Of a stretch of 64,000 nucleotides of DNA, positions 26,601-41,600 are shown piece by piece (position 1 is the stretch's first letter; every line of letters starts with the position of its first letter). This DNA is from Sipunculus nudus (taxonomy: Eukaryota; Annelida; Sipuncula; Golfingiida; Sipunculidae): the NCBI GenBank assembly GCA_026874595.1, contig CM049310.1, positions 35,665,558-35,729,557 of the forward strand, given 5' to 3'. The translations under genes were made by a program, and so were the position numbers. Under the pieces are notes generated by a model. That model had not been told where the DNA came from. It worked only from the letters and a program-made list of their open reading frames with translations, and searched no databases.

Positions 26601-29600
26601 AATAAAAGTTCATGCATGTGACCTTTTTTGACACTGTCACTAGAGTAAACACACTATTGTGGAACAGACTATAATGTTTTTATTAGTGCATGTACTAAAT
26701 ATAGGTTAATATTAAAAACAAAATCAATAACAAAACATAAAGAAAAAGTGACATTAGCCCATATCAGTTTCTACACTTATATTCCTTTTACACATAATTC
26801 TGCTGCATTATGAAAATACAAACAGTCCAAAAAGAATGCATGCTGAATTATTAAAAATTTTAATTTCACTGAAGAATAAAATTGTGGTTGACATAAGTGA
26901 CTTGGCATTGAGTGATTTTATATCTAAAGAATCCAGGCTGAAAGTGCTGAAACAAAGATTGAATGAAGTAAGATTAGCAAAATATTGGGAAGGGAACAAA
27001 TCTACACATGAACATGAAACACTGGTAGTCTCCTTAATCATGGGATGACTGGACCTGTTTCAGAGCAAGGATTCATGTGAGAATTCCCACATGACTAAGC
27101 CCACATGATTCATGCAAGCATGTGCCATTCACATTTACAAATAGGCATCCAAGTGAAGGTTTGGCATCAAGGGTTTACAAATATATGAAGAATGAGATGG
27201 AAGCTGTCATGCCACACATACATATGGCCATCTATGCATGATGCATGGTCCATTTGGTTCAAATGTCAAACGTGGCATTTAAATTGCAATTTGTGTATAT
27301 TTACAGCCATAGGTCTTACACATTATAACTTTCCTACAACTTCATTAGAGCTCTCTTACATGATACAGGGGAAACATCGGTTGTGACACCACCTACAACA
27401 TGCATGTGAAGAAATCACGAGGCATGAGATTACAGGGAACCACAAGCAACTTTAGACTTTCTACATATAAAACTAAATTCTTGGCACTTCTGAGGAAACT
27501 GCAAGATATTGACATTACCTCATATCAAGTGAGGAATGGTCGTGCAATGGAATCGTCCATACATGCACTGTGTGAAGATGCACAGTACAAACTACTGCTA
27601 CCACATAAAAGCTATGATACCTTCAAACAATGCAAGAAAACATGACATGCAAAGAGCTCCACTGTATCAAGGTCTACATGACCATTAAATTATTTAGAGG
27701 AATGACATGTTAAAAAGCATTCACAAAAAGAAAATCATCATACTGGTACAGTAGATCAAAGAGCATATGAGAGACACCTGTGTCAATGTTACAAAGTTCT
27801 ACACATTGTTATATCTGAAACAAAGATTCGGCAGAGCTAAGAGATGTAAAGCTGAACTGACCACGATCTCATACTGTTCTCCAGGCTCCTCCACTGGAGG
27901 CTGCTGTACCAGGGGTTCATCAGCTGGAGGTGGTATGGAGTCCGGTACCTTGTGCTCAGTATCTTCCTCTTCATCCTCCCCATCACGCCCCTCTGTTAAA
28001 TCAAAGATTACCCTGTCAAAAAAGTCTTCACCCAAGAGGGTTAGGACAGTCTGCTTGTTAATATGTTGGATTATTATCTGACTGTCCTTTGAACCCTCTG
28101 AGTGCCCTAACAGGAAAACGTTGAGATGTCAATGAAAGAACAACATTAAAATTATCTTAAATCATAAATGTGAATAGACAAGTCTATTTGTGTCTTGGTA
28201 GTTTCAGCATATACTTATTCATATAACAACAAATTATTCATACTAACTTTAACTTCAAACAGGAAATCCATGGCAGGTATTATATCTTCCTTCACTTCAT
28301 ATTGGTTCAGTATGTCATCAAGATATGTACAGGCAAAATTCTTTCCTATTTAATAACTGTATAATGTATCGTAAGAAAAACATGGTTGGTGGTGGTGGTG
28401 GAATGGGGATAACACTGGTGATAAACTTACCTGGTGTACTGCAGTGAGGGGGAGATGGAATGAATACACGCTTCTTCCTCTGCTTGGGTCGCAAAACTCG
28501 AATCAAGGCCTGCTTACATGCAAAGCTCACACTCGAATCCTGTAAATAGATATAGCATCTTATCAACAAAATGAACCACATGCCAACTTCATTTATCATA
28601 ATTCTTTAAAAGTTAAACAGTTTGTTAGGTTTATGTTCAGATGTTGTACACAGTTTATGAATATAAAATGAAAAAAGATACACATGCTTCAAAATAACAC
28701 AGAATTCTTCTGTCCATCTGATTCCTTAATGGAGAATTGTCTGGGTCTCCAGCTGAGCCTTTCCTGGAATATATCTTACCTGCAGGCTATATGTGAGCAA
28801 ATCAAGTACTTAGACTTGAATCACCCGAGGGTCAACTGTGTGTTTTTATGACCAGTGTTCTTCTTGGACTGTTGGTAAAATAGACATGCAGGTTGATGGT
28901 TCACAAATAAGAAAATGGAGTCAAGATTTGATACAAATAATATTCAATCAGTTTTCTCTACCTCAGATGAAGAATAAAGCTGATATATAAAATATTATAT
29001 CATTGTGTCATATTGTCTCATGTCTTCTTCAGAAACTGGCACCATACGCAAAGCAGAAAATTATATATTACAAAGAGAGTTTAAAATAAACATATCATAA
29101 ACCTTAAACACTCACCTCACACAGGAGGAGCTTGACATACAGTTTAGACGCCAGAGCGACATTGTCCAGATCGCTGGCAGCGTACCCGTGGATAATCTCC
29201 ACCATGGCTGCCACAGTTGCCTCTATGTGGGTAAGACCTGAAGTGACAGCTCGGAAGGTTATACCTGATTTATTATCCATCAGAGCAGACCAAAAAGTCA
29301 TGGATTTAACTAACTGCAATTTTTGCAAAAATGCTATAAAAATGCTAAAAAATTAGGTTTAACATAATTTTTATCATCCATCAGAGCAGACCACACAGTC
29401 ATGGATTTAACTAACTGCATGTTTTGCAAAAATGCTAAATTTAAGCCAATTAAAGTTGGTTTATGACTTAAAAACAGATAAGGTGATTTCACATTGCAAA
29501 ATACTATCTGTTTTGTAAAGGATTTAGGGGTAAATATGAAGCCCTATGACTATTCAGTTGATTTTATTCATGTTATGTACAGACTGCATATTATTTTATA

Positions 29601-32600
29601 TAGATATGCACTGACACATTTAACTATATGCAAGATAATAAATTGTAACATCAAAGTGCCCAAAACATGCCCCAGTAGAAAAGCAGAATGTTCATGGCTA
29701 CTGCTTCCACCATGTCTTTGCCGTGGACCACCACCAGGAGTACTACTATTCAATGTACTACCAGTAAGGGCCCGCTCAAAAATTCAAAACTGGTTTTGGT
29801 TAGGGGAAAACTGGTTCTGTATGGTATGCCTTGTATTTAAAAGTGGACTGTTTCTGTTTTTATAGGGAAATTATGATAACATCACAAATTATTTAATATA
29901 ATTATATGAAAATTTTATCAAACTGAAAGATAGAGATCCATGCCTGTGCACTTTGAGACCAAGTGAGAGGGTTAATAAATTTGATTGGCCAATTTATATT
30001 GTAATTATTATGGAAATAGACTGTTTCTCTGTGTCATATAACACATCCATGTGTCAAACAACATGAACATCATGATACGTGCATCTCATCTTTAGCTAAA
30101 TGGGTTAAAGTAGGGAATACTGAATTCAAAACACTTCTGAAAGAATGTTTATACCTCAATCTTTGCTTATTTAATTCTAAAAGGCATTAACAGTATCAAT
30201 CAATAAAATTATTAACAAAATTGCACTTCTTTGGCCAACCGCTGCCATCATGCCAGTATTATCACAGAGTGGACAGTTTCAGCAAAACTCAAACCATTTC
30301 TGGAGATGGTTTCGCAGTTTCGCCAAAACCAGTTTGCATTTCAATATTATTAAGTGATTAATTTCCCGGAAGTGGCCGAAACCAGTTTCAAATTTTTGAA
30401 TGGGCCACGGCACCAATATACACAGCTCCTCCTGGCAGCTGATCATAGCATACATTCCCTGTGAGGGAGCAGTGTGTCAAAAGAAATTAATTAATATATG
30501 CGACCCATATAGTTCATGGCCAGAACATCCAGAAACAATACAGGAATCCACAGACAAACTGTCCATCAACCAAAGAAAATCCTTACTGATGGTGTATGTT
30601 ACCTGGGAGACAAGGTGGCGCCACTGAGATGTTCTTGGGTCTGGAGGCGTGAAGCTTCCAGAAGGCCTGCAGCAGCTGGACCATGAAGTGCTGGGTTTCA
30701 GACTCCTCCAGCTGTAACAGGTACGGCATGACTGATGCAGGCTCCTCAGGGCTGCTGCGTGCCGCTTCATCCCCTTCCAGGTCTGTCACCTCCATCTCTA
30801 CAAGGCATAGTTTTCCAAGTTTTAAAGATTTTCAAATGATCAAAGCTGCAGGACTTTTCAAATGTGGTCTAATTACCAGAACATAATTAACATGATGGAA
30901 CCGGTCTTGAGCTCAAAGAAATCAAAAGTTCTACTTTGCAATACACAAGTCAATCATGGCATTTTTAATTCACCTTACTTGGGCCATAGTTATAAGAGTA
31001 ACAATCACATAACCCCATGCCTAAACAATATTTGCTATAATATACTTGTAAATAAGGCTAACTCCTGGTTGATGAGAAAAATATCTTGTTTCAGAATCAA
31101 GTAGTAAATTTATTCATAAGACTCTCAAGGTTTAAGCTTTCCTAAAATTTATTGAAAAGCCGACAGAATCATGTGACCTCAATTAACATTTGTAGCGCAC
31201 AATGACTAAGTAATCTCACCAGGTGACTTGGGTTCTGCTACAAGTGTGCTGTCTTTCTCAATGAATCTAACCAGATTGGCTGGGCGAGCCACGGCTACTG
31301 ACCGTGCCGTGACCACCAGTCTCTGGAAGGCTTCAGGGTCACTGCCAGCTTCAGCATCATCCTGTGTTTCCTGACACTGTTGCAGAAGCTGAACCACGTT
31401 GGACAGCAATGCCTGGTCCTGTGATAAATATGTCACAAGGTAAGTGTGATACTTAGCTTACCCCACATAAACCATGTGTAAAATATCAGATAAATCACAT
31501 TGAGATCTTATGGCTCAAGTTCCCTCTATATTATAATCGTAGATGGTAGAACTAAATTTTTGCACTAAGTCCTCTGTGGCCATACCTTGGAAATACCAGT
31601 TTTGGACTTGAAGTGTCCTAAGGGCAGTTATTTTTCATAAATTCCCATAAATATTGAGGAATTTAACATTATTTTGAGAAGGGGCTATCACAGCAACATC
31701 TAACAGAATCTACATAATTGTATCAAGTGGTTGATTTCATGAGGGTATTGTATACAGCCTCATCTACTGTATTTGGAATAAAACTTCAAGTGCTAAATAA
31801 TGAACAGGTAATATTGTAGTCTGTATAATGATAGGACAATCATCTTGTTATAGAATAATAATTAAATTGAGCTATGTCATAAATAACATATGAAAAATAG
31901 TCAGAAAAACATCCTTTAAAATGATTTTAAAATTTTAAAATGTCAGAAAAACATCCTTTAAAATGATTTTAAAATTTTAAAATGTCACTGCTGTCTCAAA
32001 TCTAACATGTAAAATATTTAGATACATATAAGGTACTGCAACATCATCATAAATGTATTTTTCATGGTGCCATGAAATGATAATCATAATCAATCAGTTT
32101 TTTTATAAGTTTTTAATCTGCCAATGATATTAGACAAGAGTTGTATTTCAGCCATATCTGTCTGTAATACTTTTTGACTCTCTGTACTGGTTTCTCTGAC
32201 TGTTTGTATTATTTTCTGCCTGTCTGGTTTACCGTCTGGCTGTTAGACCCACTGTCTGTTAGTTTTTCTCACATGGTCTGTCTGTCAGTGTGTCCCGCCT
32301 ACTGTCTGACTTACCCTGTGATTGTAGTAGGCCCCTCTGCTGGTGAACAAGGATGACAGCAGGGCTCTGGTTGGCTGTTGTACAGAGGCTGGTGTAGGAA
32401 GAGTCAGCAGCCTGGTCGCCAAATCCAGAGCTGTCTGTCGTGATGAGTCCTACAACAATAATATATCCTGTGTGCATGTATGTAACTGAATTTCTAGGAC
32501 TATTCCTGCACCCAGTTTACATTTTCAAGGACTATACTTACACAGTTTTTCCATGTTTCTGTCAATATTTAAATCCATTTTAGATCTTAAAATCAGATAA

Positions 32601-35600
32601 TCACAAAAGGTATAAAATACCAGCTGAAAACTTTATTAATAGACAGAATTTACACACCCCTGTGCAATACTTAATAGATCTAACATATACTGAGCTTTTC
32701 CCTGCATTTATGGAAATTATGGAATCAAGCACGGTCTATAGTCCATAACATCCACCCATGTCCACTTGTTTTTTTAGCGATTATTTTTTTACCAGTCTGT
32801 CTTACGTGGAGCTAATTGTGAAAAATCAGGTGGACAGCGGTGTGGAATGGACTAAAGCTAATACATCACTAATGTTGGAGGCTTCATTACTGTGATAACA
32901 TGTTATTACAATATGCCAAAAGGCAAAAGTATGCAGAGTTGAGACAAATGAAGGCTTTCTGTTTTAGGAAATCAAAATTGCATTTACATGAAGACACATC
33001 AGCTCTAGACATATGCTTCAAACCAGAGGCAACAACTAGACACTTTTGCAAGAAAGTATAGACATACCTTTAAAACAGTTTCAAAAAGATTAACAGAGCT
33101 TTATTAATTCATAAATAATTCCATAGCTGTCTCACTGTTTGTAGATATGCATTTAGCACAACAGTCTTGGTAATACATTTGAGTAACAGACAAGAATTAG
33201 TATAACTGGAACAGAACTTTCCACATTAGAAGAGACAGAGATATAACTGTACCACAGGACTCACCTTCTCATCCCCTGTGCCCAGCACAACTGCAGCACA
33301 GTCTAAAACCTCCAGGGAGCTGGACAGAAGGTGATCCACCAATGACAGGGGGACTGAGGGCACGTACTGACCCTCTGTATCGTTATTATTAGAGCTCAGC
33401 CCAACAGGGACTGGCTTAGGCCCAGGAGCAGCTGGATCTGGAAAATCCTCGGTCTCCTCAGGCCAGCCGAATGCTTCTTTGGTTTTAACGTAAACTTTGA
33501 TGGAGTCGACCATTGTCACTCCTGCAGGATCAACGCTTGCTCCCACTGCAATACCCAAACTTCATTATTTTATGTTACTTGGCTATTTTTACCATGTCAT
33601 GCAGATATCATATCAAGTGGTATCATTTTCCATGTATAAACAAGTTGGCTCAGCTGTAATAGCATAACAATGCATGCACCACTTATTACAACTAGAATAC
33701 GGGTAGTCGACAAGCGACTACGTGTATCCGCCTTAATCAGAGTGGAACGGGTGAAGTGAGGCATGGATTGAGTGGCAAGGGGAAATAGAGTGTTGCATAT
33801 TAGCATGGATGTCTGCAGCCAAATTGTGTATGTAGGTTGCCCCCCCCACCACAAAATCCAGAAAGCCGTCCAAGTTGTATACATATGCAAAATTAAAGGC
33901 AGATAAGTCAAACCACTACATGTATATGAGTGATTTTAGCCCGTGGCAGACAAACAGATGGACGCTGTGCAAAAATGGTTGCACGTGATGCCACCAGTTT
34001 TGCGTATGATAAAAAGCTATGTGACAACTATACACATGCAAAACTTTGGCCCAATCGGTCAAACGGTTCCCAAGATATGAGCTTGGATGTCTGCTGCATG
34101 TACTAGAATGCAGGTGGCGCCACCTGTCATAAAATCAAGAGAGCTATCGGGGATGTATAAACCTGCAAAATTTTAGGCAGATATGTCATAACACTGCCGA
34201 GATATGAGTGATTTTATCCCATGGCAGACAAACAGACAGGAGCTGTGCAAAAATGGCTGCAGGTGGCGCCACTAGTTTTGCGTATGATAAAGAGCTTTGT
34301 GAGATCTATACACATGCAAAATGTTGGCCCAATCAGTCAAACGGTTCCCGAGATATGAGCTTGGATGTCTGCAGCTTAAACGTGAATGTAGGTGGCCCCA
34401 CCTGTCATAAAATCAGAAAAGCTATCCAGGATGTATACGCATGCCGAATTTCAGGTGAATTAGTCAAGTCACTGCAGAGGTATGAGTGATTTAAACCCAA
34501 GGCAGATGAACAGATGGACACTGTGCACACATGGTTGCAGGTGGCGCAACCATTTTTTGTGTATGTTATAAAGCTCTCCAAGGGCTACATTTGTGCAAAA
34601 AAATTTTCCTGATCGGTCAAACGGTTCCCGAGATATGAGCTTGGATGTCTGCAGCGTAAACGTGAATGTAGGTGGCGCCACCTGTCATAAAATCAGAAAA
34701 GCTATCCAGGATGTTTAAGCATGCCGAATTTCAGGTGAATTAGTCAAGTCACTGCAGAGATATGAGTGATTTTAACCCAAGGCAGACGAACAGATGGACA
34801 CTGTGCAAACATGGTTGCAGGTTGCGCCACCATTTTTTGTGTATGTTATAAAGCTCTCCAAGGGCTACATTTGTGCAAAAAAATTTTCCTGATCGGTCAA
34901 ACGGTTCCTGAGATATGAGCTTGGATGTCTGCAGCGTAAACGTGAATGTAGGTGGCGCCACCTGTCATAAAATCAGAAAAGCTATTCCGGATGTTTACGC
35001 ATGCCGAATTTCAGGTGAATTAGTCCAGTCACTGCAGAGATATGAGTGATTTTTAACCCAAGGCAGACGAACAGTTGGACACTGTGCAAACATGGTTGCA
35101 GGTGGTGCCACCATTTTTTGTGTATGTTATAGAGCTCACCTACGCGGCGGCGGCGGCGTGCAGCTGAAAACATAGTATCCGCAAAACTCTGTTTTGGCTG
35201 ATACAATTAAAAAGTTTTTACTTGATGAATTAAGGCTTCCAGTCCCTAGCCCTGTACATGTCTATATTAGCTCAGATGAGACCAATGTTAAAAACCTGCT
35301 AGAGTATGCAACTGAGATAACAAATACTAAAATTTTGGTGAATATAATTTAAACTAAAGCAGTGTCTGTTAAACTGGAGGATATAATAAATGAAAAATTC
35401 AAATGTAACTAAAAGGTTAATACACAACTAGAATGGCTTTGATTCTGTGATATACGTCTCCCCCCATGGGCATTCACAAAACATTAGAGGCAAAAATATG
35501 CAATAGACTGATTCTAGACGTCAGCAGATTTGACCATCAAAGTCAAGGTCATCATTTTTGAACTCCTCCAAGATTTTGGCAGAAAGAACTGGTGTGTCAA

Positions 35601-38600
35601 ATTTGAAGAAAAAAAATCTTCAGTACTTCCAAAGTAATAGGGGTCACCATCATTGTAGAACTGCGCAAACTTAACCTTGAAGATCAAGGTAAAAGGGTCA
35701 CCAGTTCCCATACAATTCCGAGAACTAAGAGGAAACAATTTGTGTGTTGAATCTGAGGGAAAAATATGCTATGCTTCATAAGTTACTAAATTCACAAGAC
35801 AATCACTATAATTCGACTTATTTGACCTCGAAGATCCTGGTCAAGGTCAGTAGTTTTCAAACTCGTCCAAGAACTTCATTGAAACAAGTCTTGTACCAAA
35901 TTTGAGGACAAAAGGTGAAATACTTCAAAAGTAATGGAGTTCACAAAAATAGTAAATTTCAGCAGATTTGACCTTGAAGATGAAGGTCAAGGTCATAGGT
36001 TTTCGATCCAGTCCAAAATTTTGGTAGAAAGAATTTGTGTTTCAAATTTAGGGGAAATATGCATATCGTGCTCACAAGATATCCTGCAGACAACAGAGAA
36101 TGACACCAATGACCAACGACAGATGATGGCACTGAAGACAACATGTCTCCCCCTAGGCTCAGTTTTTCATAACCCAATTATTCATTAGACATTAACATTT
36201 TGATATTCATATATCTTTTTTATTAATGTTCCTCTGAATGTTTAAGCATGTAAATATTATTTCTGCCGCATGAAATGTGGAAAAACCAATGCTCTGATGT
36301 ACCTTATTTGATAGGATACCCAAGAGTCATAACAGACAAATTTTCTTGTATTTGCAGAACAATATGCCTGAAGAGAAATGCTATACTTACAGAATAGCGT
36401 GAATTTCTTGTCAGCAGTGAGAGACTCCTCCCTTGTGAAGGGCAAGTCATACCAACGAGACCTCAAGGTATTCACCTAAGAGAAATAGACGATCTTGTAT
36501 ACATAATATTGTATGCAGTAAAACAGCACAATTTTATATTTTTCATTTAACCCTTGATGACTCATAAAAATGATCCAAACATAAGTGAGCATACAATATT
36601 GTTTCTGTGCATACTGAATGGATCCAATGCAGGATTTAATGATAATTAGATGTGTTGACTCATCAATGTGAACAATATGTAGCCTGGATTAACAGCTTGC
36701 ATTGTTTGGATAATATCTCTGAATGGCCATCAATACAAGCCACATCACCCTTTATAATTCTGTGTTTTTGTATAAATGTCCCACAATTTGGAATATCTCT
36801 GATTCAAACAAGGATGTTCATTACTTAATGAGCCAATGATCCATGGACTAATAACCCCTCCATCCCCCCAAATCACACTAATTTTGTTAAAGGGGCCCAA
36901 TCACCTATAAAGCATGTTGAGTTAACACGAAAAATAGCTTCTTCCCTTTAAAATAAATCTGAACCTGCCAAAATATTGCCTTGAAACAGTTTGCTTACTC
37001 CTATTAATGAGTGTTAAAAAAGTGAACCAGGCGCGATCGCAGGTGTCAACATAAAAAGTGCGTCGGGCCGTGTGCTGCCCGAAGCCACAACACCTGCCAA
37101 TCAGGAGATACCCTGACTGACTTGGCTAAAAATGTAATACATGTTCCCGCTGGCTTTATCACCGCGTGTTGCCCCTGTAAATTAGACCTCTGGTCACATG
37201 GCCTTGTTATGGTAAACACTGTTTACCAACACGCAGGGCTATAACAAGGTGTTAAACAGTAGTATGCGAGGAAATGAGACTTTGTGCTGGAATGGATTTG
37301 CTTGGAAACTTAAAAAAGTATAAAAGTAAAATTGAACTGATAGTGTGAAAGAATAGGCATAATTTTGCTCCTGATTATGTTCCTTTAATCCTTTAACCCT
37401 TATAAAAATCCCATACCTCTGGGACAGTTCTTAATCAACAGTGTCTGAGTCAAGTGAGGATCTTTCTCCAGTCATGTGGTTTTTCATTCTCCTCTATGTA
37501 CTTTACTGACACAGGGTTATGGTCTGTTGTGTCGCATCTGGATCACTACCTTATCTCTTTCCCTAATAATCCAGTTTTGCACAATTCTGATACAAACAAC
37601 TAACCAGTTTCACAGTATCATTATTACACGCCATCCACATTAGAAATTTCCATTTATATAAAGCCACTATAAATCACACCTTGGTAATATCTGAAGGTAA
37701 CAGAACTTACTTGTGTGGTTCTCCCAAACACTTCCAGGTATGATGGTGCCCTCTCTACGGCCTGACTGCCTACTAGCACGCGAACTCCCACCATCACGTT
37801 ACTGTTGTTAGTGTTCATGATGTCCAGGCTGAACCCAGCTTGCTGTAAATATTATTATAAATATATATATGGTTTCACTTTTGTGGTCACACACTACATT
37901 GTTATCATAAATATTAATATGTACTCACAAGAATTCAAATCATAAAAATAATAATGTCAGAGTCATATAAAAGGAAACTCAGAGAAAACTATATTAATTT
38001 GACAGAGAAAAATATTAACCTTCTTGGGACTTATCATTAACTTATGTGGAATATCTTAAAACATTTTTATGGGCTTGTCTACATTAACAAATACGGCAAA
38101 TTAATAATTCAGAATGTGCAATAACTTTAGAATTCACAAAGTATCACAGCAAAAACAAATTTAACATTAGCTAGCTTTGATATATACTGGCTTGTATCCC
38201 ATTCTTTCTGCAACTGACCTTGGTACTGGCGATGTACATGCCGTTAGTGTTCAGACGATGCTTCACCTGAGCTGTATTGTATACCTGTAGCACATCGTTA
38301 CCTCCAAACTACAAAAGAAAAAAGAATTTTTTAAAAATTTTCTAAAAAATATCCTTTGGATTCATAAAATGCTGTGTAATTATTTTTGTTTTAAATGAAA
38401 AAACAGTTGAGTAATTTGTTAATTGTGTGTTTACAAGTCTGACAGTAATATATTTCCAAAATATAGATATAACTTGTAATTTAGATAGATCTGTTGACCT
38501 TCAAAAAGGCTGGATGCCTTAGAAGGCATTACTAGTGTCACATATATTTTGTTACTCTGTGCAGATTTAAAGCACAAACTATGAAATGTCTTACAAAATT

Positions 38601-41600
38601 TGACGATTTTAAGTTAATGAAGGCAGAGGTTCATTCTTTATCAAATATCCTGGAGGTCATTTCAGAACAGTATGGGAAAGAATGCAGTGACGTAAATTCA
38701 AACTATTCACTTCTGAATTTAACACTAATGCAAATATAAATGTAAGACATTTGTGAATTTCTGTTGCCCAAGCTTTGTCACCTCAAGGTCATTTGTCTGC
38801 TGGCAGTTCTCAAAGAAGTCGATTGGGAAGGTCAAGGCCTCTGGCTGGCGACCTGGAGAACAGTCATGAATATTAATGAGCAGTCACTTAGTACAACATG
38901 GATTCATTTAGTGAATGTTATCAAGATATATCTGGAAAATCATTTGTGAGATGCATAAAAAATTTGACTGGAATTCCTGCCAAAGTTTGGGTCTTTTCTC
39001 ACGATAAAAAAGATGTACATATTTCTTAAATAACTCTTAGCACATTATGAAACTATTCTGTTTGCCCATGCATCTCTGGGAATCAACTAAAGTTATACAG
39101 GCTACAACGTCTAGCTGTCAAAAGCCTTACAAACTTACAATTTATCCCTGAAATCCCAACAGATACACTTGCATTTCAATCTTAGCTAAAGTGACTGCTG
39201 ACTTAAAAAGTAAATTTTATAACAAACTAAAATGAAGCTCAAGAAAACAAGACAACATCCACTGGTCAGCAAAGTTTTGGATGATATAGACATTAACGTG
39301 ATACAGGTGTTTCAGATGATACAATGTAATAACTGGGATCAACAATTCACATACTTCTGCTGGACTTGGTGGTTTTCTTCTTCCTGGCAGGTTTGAGGGA
39401 TGACAGGATGCTCTGCGGCTGAAGTAGCGGAGACATCCAGTAACCCGTATTGTCCACGTTGGCCATGTATATCCTCAGACTGCCATCCTCACACAGCAGG
39501 ATCAGTGTAGTACGGTGCTGCTCCGCGCTGGATCCCGTGTGTCTCAGAGCCACCATGTCCTGTATCTAAAGCAGTGCAGGGTTTGAAAATGAAGTGTATA
39601 AACTCATATATCTTTTTACAGGTATTTTATAGTTACAGAGGCTGAACACCTAACCCCATTTGATCATTGTTATGATACATAATGTTAAATGAAAGTTTTA
39701 TTTAAGACCGAGTCTAACTTTTTGTATTACCAACAGGCAGTTCAAAACAGATAAACAGAAAGAAGATTTTAGGTGTGCCACCATAAACTTAAGGCCAATT
39801 AGGTCATCTGATTTTCAAGGTAACACTTTAAATGCTTTACCATAAAACTGCTCATCAATATGATGCCTACATATATTTGAAATATGCATATCATGTCACC
39901 CTGGTTCTGCTACAGTAAATAATATATTTGCATTAAACATAAAATCCCAATTCCTGACTGACCTTGGCTTTGGCTGGCATGACCTTGATCTCCTGGACAA
40001 CAAAGGTACAGGGATCTAGCATGATGATGACGGGATTGTTGGAGGTCTGCGTCATGGAACAAACGAGACCCGGGTGGTTGGCCACCTCCATCCACTGTAC
40101 AAGAGGCTGCTGATGTCCGGCCTTCCCTCCATTCCTAACCGACAGAACTCATTATTATTACAGAATTCCTACCCTTCAACAGGATCAAACTTCATTACAT
40201 TTTCACAATTATTTATGCTCTTTATAAACTTAAGAATCTTACTGAACCTGTTTCAGTGTTTCCATGAACATGCAAAAAATGAACAGAACATCCTTATTTA
40301 CACTGCTTACATAATGCTAAGCAATAGCATTTCAAAGTTATTTAGTTTATTTCTGTATAATGTATGCAATTTTTGTCCAAAGCTAATCAAGTCATAGATT
40401 CGAAGATTATATAGTCTTCCATTAGGAACTTATATTCCATTTCACTATGTGAAGAAAACCTGAACAAAAGATATTTCTCTCAAAAGAAATTTTAGAAAGT
40501 CAGTCCTTTCCAGGTATTTGGAATATTAGGTGAAAGTCCACTACTTTCTGGGTACTAAACAATAAGTCAGTAACATTTTAACTTTTAGAGGGAGCAAGAG
40601 CCCTGCATTACATTATCACAAGATATACTGTAAAACACTTTTTCCCTAAAGATAAGATCATAGGCACATGTTTACACTATCATTTTACTGTTGTTGCTAT
40701 TTATGATTCAAATGGTAACTTACGTTTTCCAAGTGAGAGAAAACAGCTTGGTGAGCTGTTGAAGATCTTTGGGTACTGGAGCCACAAAGCTCTTACCTGT
40801 AAAAACAAAAAGAAGCCAGTATATCCCCTCATCCATTTGATAATTACCTAAACAAATACTCCAATAGCTCAGCTTAGCTGCACTATTCGCTGAGAGGTTA
40901 GGATATGGCATGAGGCAAAGTGCACATTTAACCCTTGCCGAAATGCAAACCCAAGAAATTAATCATACATCTTTTACAGCAGTCATATATCAAGGACTTG
41001 ACAACAGATTGTCTCATCACACGCAAAAGTGACTGGTTCCAAAATTGCCAGTCTCTGTGCCAAACTGACTGCTTTTTCAAGAGAGAAATTTTTGACCTCC
41101 CCTCTGCCCCTCTTTCTAAATAGCTTTTTTGTTTGACAAGTCTTTCCTCCTACTCCTCTTCCCAACTGCTTTTTACAGAAAGTCACTCATTTAAGTCTTT
41201 TCTCCTTATTTCTATGTTGCAATTCTATGTTCTCCCCCACTTTTCAAGATCCCTTTTATAGAAGAAAATGCTATTTACTAGCAACCTTTTACAGAAAACA
41301 AATCTCCCTCCTTCTATACAAAATGTGCCATTTGTGTAAAATCATCAAAGTTAATAACAGTTTTAAGATATATGACTGTTGGTTATACACATACCCTGTG
41401 AGTAACTCAGGAAGAGTAACTGGAGTGCATGGGAATAGTAGACTGACACACCACCACCAGCTACCTGTCCATTGGCTTCCTGTAAATATTAATAAATCAC
41501 ACTAAGCTGATGGTTACCATTAGTCATGGACAAATTATAAAGTGAGGCCCAAATATTTAATGTTAAGCCTAAGGACACCAGGTGGCACTGCCAGCTGCAC

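Noticed and set aside
26836-27645. Small plus-strand genes in the 26.7-27.9 kb intron
   Set aside because: Three separate frames of 64-81 codons without recognisable motifs, shared splice sites or supporting context.
34208-35206. Near-identical 70-93-codon frames on both strands
   Set aside because: They are copies of the 280-bp tandem unit read in chance open frames, repeated because the unit is repeated.
36891-37384. A firm piggyBac call based on TTAA flanks
   Set aside because: The inverted ends match at only about nine of thirteen positions and do not resemble typical piggyBac ends, so only a tentative element is listed.
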